64,000 bases of DNA, taken from positions 2,840,923-2,904,922 of the forward strand of contig NZ_OY781918.1 in the NCBI RefSeq assembly GCF_963677195.1, read 5' to 3'. A model generated the notes under the pieces. It was not told where the DNA came from, did no database searches, and saw only the letters and a list, made by a program, of their open reading frames with translations. The stretch comes from an uncultured Marinifilum sp. GTDB taxonomy: Bacteria > Bacteroidota > Bacteroidia > Bacteroidales > Marinifilaceae. Shown here piece after piece: positions 56,966 through 64,000 of the stretch. The first letter of the stretch is position 1, and each line of letters starts with the position of its first letter. The position numbers were made by a program, and so were the translations under genes.

Positions 56966-57041
56966 TGCATACTAAAAAAAACTATTTTTAAATAATTTAG
57001 TAGTGTTATAAATATTAATTGTAGTTACCCTTTAAAACCGT

Positions 57042-57386
57042 ATGATAATGGACGAAAATAAAAAAAATAAAAGCTTGTTTGTAGGTATTGGACTCGTAAT
57101 TGTTGGATTAATTGTTTTAATCGAACGTCTCGGTTTTTACTCCGATTTTATAACAACTTGGCTGTATCGATGGGAATCTGTACTAATATTAGTTGGTTTA
57201 CTAATGATTTTGGTTCGTCGTAATGTTTTTGGAGGATTGGCAGCAATGGCATTCGGGATTTATTTTTTATTAGATGAATTCTATTTTTTACCAGCCAATT
57301 GGGAAATGTGGTTTCTTCCAGGCATCTTGATTTTAGGAGGTATTGCTTATATTTTTCAACCTCAATCGAAAAAGCTTGATAAATAA
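57042..57386 (+). CDS. LiaI/LiaF-type four-helix membrane protein
   Basis: A 114-residue membrane protein with about four hydrophobic segments (FVGIGLVIVGLIVLIERLG, ESVLILVGLLMILVRR, LAAMAFGIYFLLDE, MWFLPGILILGGIAYIF), matching the LiaI/LiaF transmembrane domain (DUF5668-like). It is the first gene after the direct-repeat element and starts an operon with a LiaF-like protein and a LytS/LytTR pair. In Gram-positive bacteria such proteins take part in cell-envelope stress sensing; in this phylum the role is unproven. A second ATG two codons downstream is possible. Confidence 0.8.
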   Translation: MIMDENKKNKSLFVGIGLVIVGLIVLIERLGFYSDFITTWLYRWESVLILVGLLMILVRRNVFGGLAAMAFGIYFLLDEFYFLPANWEMWFLPGILILGGIAYIFQPQSKKLDK

Positions 57387-57416
57387 ATTGTAAATAACAT
57401 TATAAATATATTTGAT

Positions 57417-58142
57417 ATGAGACAGCATCACACACCAGGAAATAAAAACAGGGAGAACAATAGAATTGTATTTGGTATTTTTCTTATTGTATTTGGATGT
57501 TTATTAGTGTTAAAGAATATGAATTTTATTCCATATTATTTGGAAGATGTAATTTTTTCGTGGCCAGCTTTACTCTTTGGCTTGGGTGCACTGTTTTATG
57601 CAGGTAAAAAGGATAAAACAACAGGATTTGTACTTATGCTAGTTGGTGGTATCTTTTTATTACCATTAATATTTAATTGGGGATTTCATTGGCGAGGACT
57701 ATTTTGGCCAGTAATTTTAATTCTCGTTGGTATTTTTATTATTCGAAGAAGAAATGAATGTATGCCCGACAGGCAAACAGGAACAGAAAGTAAGGCAGAT
57801 TATATCGATGAGTTAAATGTGTTTGGAGGAGGCGAGAAAATGATAAATACCAAAGATTTTAAAGGAGGTAAAATCACTTGTCTGTTTGGAGGATCAGAAT
57901 TAAATTTAACTCATGCCGAACTGGCCGAAGGAACAAATGTAATTGATATTTTTGCCATGTTTGGAGGTTGTGTTATAATTATTCCTTCCGATTGGGAGGT
58001 TAGAGTTGAAGTGTCGGCAGTTTTAGGAGGTGTTGCAGATAAACGAATTCCTACAACGAACTACATTGTTGAGCCTAAAAAAGAATTGGTTATAAAAGGA
58101 TTTGTTGCTTTGGGTGGATGTGAAATTAAATCACATAAATAA
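57417..58142 (+). CDS. LiaF-like membrane protein
   Basis: A 241-residue protein. The N-terminal half holds about four membrane helices (NNRIVFGIFLIVFGCLLVLK, SWPALLFGLGALFYAG, and so on) of the same kind as the upstream protein. The C-terminal half is a soluble beta-helix-like LiaF domain (INTKDFKGGKITCLFGGSEL, NVIDIFAMFGGCVIIIPSDW, VLGGVADKR). It probably keeps the downstream LytS-type kinase or its regulator inactive until envelope stress, by analogy with LiaF. It follows the upstream gene by 30 bases and precedes the kinase gene by five. Confidence 0.86.
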   Translation: MRQHHTPGNKNRENNRIVFGIFLIVFGCLLVLKNMNFIPYYLEDVIFSWPALLFGLGALFYAGKKDKTTGFVLMLVGGIFLLPLIFNWGFHWRGLFWPVILILVGIFIIRRRNECMPDRQTGTESKADYIDELNVFGGGEKMINTKDFKGGKITCLFGGSELNLTHAELAEGTNVIDIFAMFGGCVIIIPSDWEVRVEVSAVLGGVADKRIPTTNYIVEPKKELVIKGFVALGGCEIKSHK

Positions 58143-58147
58143 AAATA

Positions 58148-59191
58148 ATGAAACATCCTTTACTACAGCATCGAAATGGATTTTTGATATATATATCCTC
58201 TTGGGTATTATTCGTAGCAATTTTGTTTTTTATTGATTGGTATTTCGAAGGAACTTCTGCTTATCATGCTTTAATAAATTCCCTAAGCTTTTCTTTGCCT
58301 TTATTAATATTGGCAGGCTGTGTATGGTATGTAGTTCGTTATACCAGCTACGAAAACTTGGGTTTGTTAGGATTTTTGTTACATCATTTAGCAGCAGGTA
58401 TTATTGTGGTTGGAGTATGGGTATCTGTTGCGCACCAATTAAGAGTAAACTTGTTTGGTATTGAACATTCCCATTATATAATTCCTATTCATTGGCAAAT
58501 TTTATTTACCTTTTTTGTGTACGATTATTTGGTAATGGTATATTACCTAATTATTTATTATAACAATTTTAAAGATAAATTACTTCGTGAATCGGAGCTA
58601 AAAAATTTAATTAAAGAGGCAGAGTTAACAGCTTTAAAATCACAAATTAATCCACACTTTTTGTTTAATAGTTTAAATTCGGTTAGTTCATTAACTTTAT
58701 CAAAGCCCGAGCAATCAAGAGAAATGGTAGTTAAGCTTTCTTCCTTTCTTCGATATTCATTAGGACAGGATTTAAAGGAATTAAATAGTCTGGCTAACGA
58801 AATAAGAAATATTCGTTTATATCTTGATATTGAAAAAGTAAGATTTGGTGACAGACTTGTGTTAAATTTTAACATGTCTTCTTGTTGCGAAAATGCAAAA
58901 ATACCTAACTTGATATTACAACCATTATATGAAAATGCTATAAAATATGGGGTTCATGAAAGTCTTGAGCCAGTTACAATTAGTACTGTTTGTAGTATCG
59001 AAAATGATAATTTGAGAATTGAAATTAGAAATAATTTTGATCCCGAATCGGTGCCTTCGAATGGAAATGGAATTGGATTACAAAATATTAAAGACAGATT
59101 GCGTTTAATATATGGGAGAAACGATTTGATAAAAATTAAAAAAACTAAAAATCAGTTTGTTGTTAATCTGGAATTTCCTCAAAATAAATAG
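58148..59191 (+). CDS. LytS-type sensor histidine kinase
   Basis: A 347-residue membrane kinase with four N-terminal membrane helices (about residues 10-140), a short coiled coil, and a His_kinase domain with the phosphoacceptor in LKSQINPHFLFNSLNSVSSL (about residue 170). A HATPase domain follows (LILQPLYENAIKYGV and GNGIGLQNIKDRL). This is the class that pairs with LytTR regulators. The regulator gene starts two bases after its stop. Together with the LiaI/LiaF-like proteins it forms a four-gene envelope-signalling operon. Confidence 0.94.
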   Translation: MKHPLLQHRNGFLIYISSWVLFVAILFFIDWYFEGTSAYHALINSLSFSLPLLILAGCVWYVVRYTSYENLGLLGFLLHHLAAGIIVVGVWVSVAHQLRVNLFGIEHSHYIIPIHWQILFTFFVYDYLVMVYYLIIYYNNFKDKLLRESELKNLIKEAELTALKSQINPHFLFNSLNSVSSLTLSKPEQSREMVVKLSSFLRYSLGQDLKELNSLANEIRNIRLYLDIEKVRFGDRLVLNFNMSSCCENAKIPNLILQPLYENAIKYGVHESLEPVTISTVCSIENDNLRIEIRNNFDPESVPSNGNGIGLQNIKDRLRLIYGRNDLIKIKKTKNQFVVNLEFPQNK

Positions 59192-59193
59192 TA

Positions 59194-59943
59194 ATGGATA
59201 TACTTAAAGCAATAATAATTGACGATGAAGCCTTAGCCAGAGAATTGCTTCGTTCCTATCTTGAATTAGAGAAAGATATTGAAATAATTGGCGAATATTC
59301 TAATGGATTTCAAGCTTTAAAAGCCATAAATGAGTTAAATCCTGATTTTATTTTTTTGGATATTCAAATGCCCAAATTAACAGGTTTTGAAATGTTAGAA
59401 CTGCTTGATAAACCATACAATATCATATTTACAACAGCTTATAATGAATATGCCATTAAGGCTTTTGAGCACAATGCAATAGATTATTTATTGAAACCCT
59501 TCTCGGGCGATAGGTTTAAGAGTGCCTTGAACAAAGCAAAAGAAAGAATTAAAAATGCCAGTTCTCAAGAACAAATTGAGAAAATAAAATCTCATAATGA
59601 TGCATCAAATGAGTTGATTAGTAGGGTGGTTGTGAAGTCCAGGAATAAAATTGATGTAATTTCGGTGAGTAAAATAAAATATTTCGAAGCTCAGGATGAT
59701 TATGTAATGATATATACCAGCGAAGGAAAATTTCTAAAACAAAAAACAATGAAATATTTCGAAGCACATTTAAATCCTAAAGATTTTTGCAGAATTCACC
59801 GATCTTATTTACTTAGAATTGATCAGATATCGCAACTGCAACCATACGAAAAAGATAACTGGATTGTAATTTTAAAAAGTGGAGAAAGTTTAAAAGTAAG
59901 CCGTAATGGGTTTAAACTCCTCAAAAAACAGCTTGAAATATAA
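59194..59943 (+). CDS. LytTR-family response regulator
   Basis: A 249-residue regulator. The receiver domain has the acidic pair in IIDDEALARE, the phosphoacceptor Asp in FIFLDIQMPKLTG (about residue 55) and Lys in DYLLKPF (about 105). The C-terminal LytTR DNA-binding domain runs from RVVVKSRNKIDVISVSKIKY to the end, with AQDDYVMIYTSEGKFL and FCRIHRSYLLRI. It is the partner of the LytS-type kinase and probably binds the ACCGATT repeats before the operon. Confidence 0.95.
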   Translation: MDILKAIIIDDEALARELLRSYLELEKDIEIIGEYSNGFQALKAINELNPDFIFLDIQMPKLTGFEMLELLDKPYNIIFTTAYNEYAIKAFEHNAIDYLLKPFSGDRFKSALNKAKERIKNASSQEQIEKIKSHNDASNELISRVVVKSRNKIDVISVSKIKYFEAQDDYVMIYTSEGKFLKQKTMKYFEAHLNPKDFCRIHRSYLLRIDQISQLQPYEKDNWIVILKSGESLKVSRNGFKLLKKQLEI

Positions 59944-59965
59944 TGATAAAAAATGAAGTATTGCA

Positions 59966-59999
59966 AAGCATTATCCACAGCGGATAGTGCTTTTTTTTT
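59966..59999 (+). terminator. Terminator of the LiaI-LiaF-LytS-LytTR operon
   Basis: An 11-bp stem AAGCATTATCC / GGATAGTGCTT with one G-U pair and a 5-base loop is followed by nine T. Confidence 0.9.
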
Positions 60000-60211
60000 A
60001 CTTGTTGTATTAATCATTAATAGTTTTTTACTACTACAGTTGAGTATTCGTAAAAACATTAATATTTAATTAAAAGCATGTATTTATTGGATTGATTGAT
60101 ATATTTTGCCGATGAATATCATTATTTTTTTTAGACTTTAAGTATTTGTTTCAACATAATATCATATATTTGTTGTCCCTACTACTTTATTATTCTAATC
60201 TAAAAATTACA

Positions 60212-62614
60212 ATGAAATTTAAAATCATGTATCGTTTAAGTGCTTTCATTTTTATTATTGGCTGCATTTTTACGACTAATTCAACTTTTGCTTTAAATCA
60301 AGCAACAAATTCCAAAACCTCATCTGTTACTGGAAGAGTTTTCGAAAACCAACACAAAAAACCACTCGAATTTGCTACTATCTCTGTTTTTTGTGTAAAA
60401 GATTCTTCGCTTATAAAAGGAACAATAAGTAATAAAAAAGGAGAATTTACAATTAATAAGCTTAATGCAGATAAGTACTTTCTTAAGGTCGAATATATAG
60501 GCTTTAACTCTTTTACAGGTGATATTTTTACTTTAAAAAGCGATGAAAAGAAAGTATTACAGAATCCGATTGTATTAAGTGTTGATACAAAAAAATTGTC
60601 GGAAGTTACCGTGCATGGACAAAGAGAATTTGCGCGTGTTGAATTGAATAAAACAGTGTACAATGTTTCTAAATCGCCTTTGGCTGATGGAGGAACAGTT
60701 AATGAAGTGCTTACCACAATTCCTAAGCTAAGTGTAAATGCAAATGGCGATATTCAGTTTAGAGGCAGCTCTAATGTGAAAATATTAATCGATGGAAAAA
60801 TGAGTGGACTGTTAGGAATGAATCCATCCGAGGTTCTTAGTACTTTGTCAGCATCCGATGTAGATAGAGTAGAGCTTATAAGTACTTCGTCGGCAAAATA
60901 TGATGCATCTGGCTCTTCTGGTATTGTTAATATTATTATGAAAAGAAATAGAACAAAGGGATTTAACGGAAGTACCTCTGCAACTATTGGCACGAAAGAT
61001 AAAAAATCGGGAAGTTTTAGTGCTAATATGCGTACCGGAAAGCTAAATTTCTTTGGTGCTTACAATTATAAATCCGATTGGGCCAACAGAGATTATCACG
61101 TAGAAAGACAAATTTATGAGAAGAATTCTTATATGTTGGAAAATGCTGATGTCGATTTCGGGAATCGTTATCATATTGGAAAATTAGGTATGGATTACCT
61201 TATTAACAATAACAATACTTTTACCGTTTCGGCAACTTATCGTGATATTCTTCAAAACTGGAATGGTACTTATAATTATGAGAATAGGGACTTATTAAGT
61301 AGTGCAATGCCTATCTTAAGCTATCGAACAAGTGCTGTTGATCTCGATCTGAAATCCTGGGTTTACAATGCATCTTACATTCATAAATTTACTAAAAAAG
61401 GTCAAAGTCTATCGCTTGATTTTGCTCATACCGACAATAGAGCAGACAATAGTGGAGATTATCAATGGTTTGATGGAAGCCCTGAAAATAAGAGTAATTC
61501 CACATCTGATTTTTATAAAACAGCAAGGAAAGAGACACTTAGTCAAATCGATTATGTACATCCTGTTGGCGATAATGGAAAATTTGAAACAGGTTATTTG
61601 TATAGATCTAACGAAATTGATTATGAAGATCAGACTGATTTATCAACAGCCTTTAATTACGAAGAAAACATTCATGGTTTATATGCTATGTACACCGGAA
61701 TGGCAGGAAAATTCGAATATGAGCTAGGAGTAAGAGCCGAATACTCAGACATTGAAACCAATAGTGATTTTCAGGATGATTATTTTGATTTGTTTCCAAG
61801 TGTACATCTATCTTATGTATTTTCTGATAAAAAACAATTTCAATTGGCTTATGATAGAATGATTTATCGTCCGAATTCAGGCATGTTAAATCCATTTCAA
61901 AATTTAAGAGATCCAGAAAATCAACGCTTGGGGTCCCAAAGTATTAATGCTTATTATAACGACAATGTTGAAATGTCGATGGCATTCGATAGAGATAAAA
62001 TCAGTTATAAAACTACGCTTTATTTTAATTACTATAATAATTTAATTAATCAGTACAGAAGTATTAATGATGAGGGACAAGCAGTGGTTTCTTATGGTAA
62101 TTTCGAATCTAAATTATTTTCAGCTCTTGAGTTTGAAGCTTCCACTAAATTAAACAAATGGTGGAGTTTAAATGCTTATGTGGCTGGTATATATGAAGAA
62201 ATTGATCCAGGAACTAATTTTAATTTTGGTTCTTCTAATATGTGGGAAGTTGAAGGGAAAATTACTTCAATGATGAACTTTAAAAAATGGTTTAAATTGC
62301 AGACAAGTTTCAGATATCAATCAGAAATATTAACTGCTCAGGGAAAATATCAGAATTTATATTATCTCGATTTGGGTATGAGTCGTAGAGTATTGAAAGG
62401 AAAAGGAGTTGTATCATTCACAGCTAATGATATTTTCAACACCTTCAGGTTTAAGGTACACTCATCCGACTCCGAATTTTATAACAAAGAGATTTTGTAT
62501 AAAGAAACGCAGATTGTAAAACTAAGTTTCCGATATTATTTTGGAAAACGATATGGTATTTTAAGAGCGAAACCTAAGAAATCAGGAATGCGACATTCCG
62601 AAATGGATATTTAA
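60212..62614 (+). CDS. TonB-dependent-receptor-like outer-membrane beta-barrel protein
   Basis: An 800-residue outer-membrane protein. I start it at the ATG giving MKFKIMYRLSAFIF, which begins a signal peptide ending near TFALN; a TTG 22 codons upstream would put a second hydrophobic stretch before it. A carboxypeptidase-regulatory-like domain (SVTGRVFENQHKKPLEFATI) is followed by a plug-like region (VNEVLTTIPKLSVNANGDIQ, VELISTSSAKYDASGSSGIV) and a long barrel of the OMP_b-brl family. Similar proteins of this build often lack a clear TonB box. No partner lipoprotein is next to it; substrate unknown. Confidence 0.88.
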   Translation: MKFKIMYRLSAFIFIIGCIFTTNSTFALNQATNSKTSSVTGRVFENQHKKPLEFATISVFCVKDSSLIKGTISNKKGEFTINKLNADKYFLKVEYIGFNSFTGDIFTLKSDEKKVLQNPIVLSVDTKKLSEVTVHGQREFARVELNKTVYNVSKSPLADGGTVNEVLTTIPKLSVNANGDIQFRGSSNVKILIDGKMSGLLGMNPSEVLSTLSASDVDRVELISTSSAKYDASGSSGIVNIIMKRNRTKGFNGSTSATIGTKDKKSGSFSANMRTGKLNFFGAYNYKSDWANRDYHVERQIYEKNSYMLENADVDFGNRYHIGKLGMDYLINNNNTFTVSATYRDILQNWNGTYNYENRDLLSSAMPILSYRTSAVDLDLKSWVYNASYIHKFTKKGQSLSLDFAHTDNRADNSGDYQWFDGSPENKSNSTSDFYKTARKETLSQIDYVHPVGDNGKFETGYLYRSNEIDYEDQTDLSTAFNYEENIHGLYAMYTGMAGKFEYELGVRAEYSDIETNSDFQDDYFDLFPSVHLSYVFSDKKQFQLAYDRMIYRPNSGMLNPFQNLRDPENQRLGSQSINAYYNDNVEMSMAFDRDKISYKTTLYFNYYNNLINQYRSINDEGQAVVSYGNFESKLFSALEFEASTKLNKWWSLNAYVAGIYEEIDPGTNFNFGSSNMWEVEGKITSMMNFKKWFKLQTSFRYQSEILTAQGKYQNLYYLDLGMSRRVLKGKGVVSFTANDIFNTFRFKVHSSDSEFYNKEILYKETQIVKLSFRYYFGKRYGILRAKPKKSGMRHSEMDI

Positions 62615-62633
62615 GCAATTTACTTAATAGATT

Positions 62634-62658
62634 AACCTCGCTATTTAGCGAGGTTTTT
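62634..62658 (+). terminator. Terminator of the barrel protein gene
   Basis: A perfect 9-bp stem AACCTCGCT / AGCGAGGTT with an ATTT loop and six T. Confidence 0.92.
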
Positions 62659-62801
62659 TGTTGTTAAAATATTTATTAATATAATTTTTAAGAAAATATT
62701 TTTTACAGATATATTTTGCTTATTCATCTGCAAACACTCTTGTTTCGCCGACTTTTAAGATCTTTTATAGAAGATTCATGTTTATTAGGCCGCATTATTA
62801 A

Positions 62802-62809
62802 TACCTTTG
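62802..62809 (+). promoter_or_regulatory. Possible -7 element before the MATE transporter gene
   Basis: TACCTTTG fits the Bacteroidota -7 consensus TAnnTTTG. It lies only ten bases before the ATG, which would give a nearly leaderless message, and the -33 element is poor, so this is a weak call. Confidence 0.3.
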
Positions 62810-62818
62810 CGCCACTTT

Positions 62819-64000
62819 ATGAATACAGACAAAAATACTAAAAACGTATACGAATTAGAAAATTCGAAGGTTAGCAGCTTATTATGGAAATACTTTCTGC
62901 CCGCATTTACAGGTGTTGTAATTAACTCTTTGTATAATGTTGTCGATCGTATTTTTATTGGTCAGGGGATTAGTGCAAATGCACTTTCGGGCTTAAGTGC
63001 AGTGTTTCCAATCATGCTAATTTTAATGGCATTTGGCATGCTTATAGGAATGGGTGCCGGAGTTCGAATATCTATTAATTTAGGGAAGAAAGACTTTGCT
63101 CGTGCCGAGTGGGTATTGGGAAACTCTTTTATATTAATGATTATTGTATCGGTAATTATTACAGCCATTGGTTTTACTATTAAAGATCCTCTTTTACATT
63201 TATTTGGTGTAGCAAACAACACCATGATGGTTGCCAACGAATACTTGAATATTATATTATATGGTGCAATTTTTAATGTTGTTGGCTTCTCTATGAATAA
63301 CTTAATTCGTTCAGAGGGCAATGCTAAAATTGCAATGTATTCAATGCTAATTAGTGCAGGGACAAATATCATTTTAGACCCTATCTTTATTTTTGCTTTA
63401 GATATGGGAGTAGCAGGTGCTGCCTGGGCAACAATTGTATCACAATTTATACTCTGTGTATGGGTAATTAAACATTTTCGAAGTTCCAGATCGGTTATAA
63501 AGTTAAGAGCTAGTAATTTTAAGCCTAACGGACAAATTGTGATGTATATTATTACCATTGGATTTGCTCCTTTTTCTATGCAGCTTGCAGGAAGTTTTGT
63601 GCAGGGCTTATACAATATACAATTGGTGAAATTTAGTAACGATATTGCTATTGCTGCCATGGGAATTATAAACTCTGTGGCAATGCTAATTGTTATGACC
63701 ATTATTGCTATAAATATGGCAGCTCAGCCTATTTTTGGTTTTAATTATGGAGCAAAGAATTTCTCGAGGGTAAAAGAGGCTTTAAAAATTAGTATGTCTG
63801 CAGCCACCGCTATTGCTGTATTTGGATGGATTCTTGTTCAATTGTTTCCAGAAACTTTAGTTTTGGCTTTTAATAGCAATAGTAAAGAATTACTTGAGGT
63901 GGGTACCAAAGGTTTAAGAGTATTTATGATTGCTCTTCCCATTGTAGGCTTTCAAATTATTGTAGGAAATTATTTTCAATCTATTGGGCGAGCAGGAATT
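62819..64000 (+). CDS. MATE-family efflux transporter (3' partial)
   Basis: An inner-membrane antiporter of the multidrug-and-toxin-extrusion family. It runs off the window end, leaving 394 residues. It begins MNTDKNTKNVYELENSKVSS and shows the family pattern: LWKYFLPAFTGVVINSLYNV, VDRIFIGQGISANALSGLSA, about ten membrane helices, and the repeat of this pattern in the second half (INMAAQPIFGFNYGAKNFSR). A typical member has about 450 residues and 12 helices, so roughly 50 residues are missing. Drug or metabolite export coupled to Na+ or H+ is the usual role. Confidence 0.93.
   Translation, partial: MNTDKNTKNVYELENSKVSSLLWKYFLPAFTGVVINSLYNVVDRIFIGQGISANALSGLSAVFPIMLILMAFGMLIGMGAGVRISINLGKKDFARAEWVLGNSFILMIIVSVIITAIGFTIKDPLLHLFGVANNTMMVANEYLNIILYGAIFNVVGFSMNNLIRSEGNAKIAMYSMLISAGTNIILDPIFIFALDMGVAGAAWATIVSQFILCVWVIKHFRSSRSVIKLRASNFKPNGQIVMYIITIGFAPFSMQLAGSFVQGLYNIQLVKFSNDIAIAAMGIINSVAMLIVMTIIAINMAAQPIFGFNYGAKNFSRVKEALKISMSAATAIAVFGWILVQLFPETLVLAFNSNSKELLEVGTKGLRVFMIALPIVGFQIIVGNYFQSIGRAGI

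Noticed and set aside
62962..63702. Long - strand open frame opposite the MATE gene
   Set aside because: It mirrors the hydrophobic codons of the + strand transporter, has no family features, and the + strand frame is clearly MATE.

Overview
The window is AT-rich chromosomal DNA from a member of the Bacteroidota. This is supported by a SusC/SusD pair, many lipoproteins with a short lipobox, hybrid sensor proteins with a Y_Y_Y domain, tRNA genes without an encoded CCA end, and weak Shine-Dalgarno signals. The gene content suggests a marine, laminarin-eating marinilabilialean or marinifilacean; that placement is inference. No phage, plasmid or CRISPR array is visible.

Region 1 (1-26.1 kb, all + strand) is a polysaccharide utilisation locus for a beta-1,3/1,6-glucan of the laminarin type. 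It starts with the 3' end of a membrane-spanning LuxR-type regulator. Then come susC, susD, a PKD surface glycan-binding lipoprotein, two GH16 laminarinases, a sugar:H+ symporter, a large GH149-like beta-1,3-glucan phosphorylase, three GH17 enzymes (two without and one with a lipoprotein signal), a GPH symporter, GH5, GH30, another clan GH-A lipoprotein, an aldose-1-epimerase-like lipoprotein and a second GPH symporter. The layout implies outer-surface cleavage, import, and cytosolic trimming plus phosphorolysis. Several perfect intercistronic hairpins lie between the genes.

Region 2 (26.1-42.8 kb, mostly - strand) holds two paralogous MscS channels flanking a mixed block: an ATP-cone/PD-(D/E)XK protein, a PepSY-like secreted protein, a GNAT-nitrilase fusion whose nitrilase cysteine is serine, a divergent deoxyhypusine-synthase-like protein lacking the usual lysine, an ECF sigma factor, an unlisted 50-residue basic protein, a histidine kinase/NarL pair, a compact operon of arginine decarboxylase, agmatinase and a second deoxyhypusine-synthase-like protein, a class I glutamine amidotransferase, and an ATP-grasp/M20-like fusion. 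Much of this may serve polyamine or polyamine-conjugate chemistry.

Region 3 (42.8-45.5 kb) contains a corA magnesium transporter gene split by a complete IS982-family element (16-bp inverted repeats, 5-bp target duplication), then two tandem, nearly identical tRNA-Arg(ACG) units with their terminators.

Region 4 (45.7-64 kb) is mostly housekeeping and envelope genes: YceI, an esterase-like protein with an altered nucleophile motif, a - strand set (ligA, exonuclease, DUF6913, dapA, lpoB, COG3014-like lipoprotein), a beta-propeller protein, a LiaI/LiaF-like pair with a LytS/LytTR system preceded by a candidate LytTR operator, a TonB-dependent-receptor-like barrel protein, and a MATE transporter that runs off the window end.
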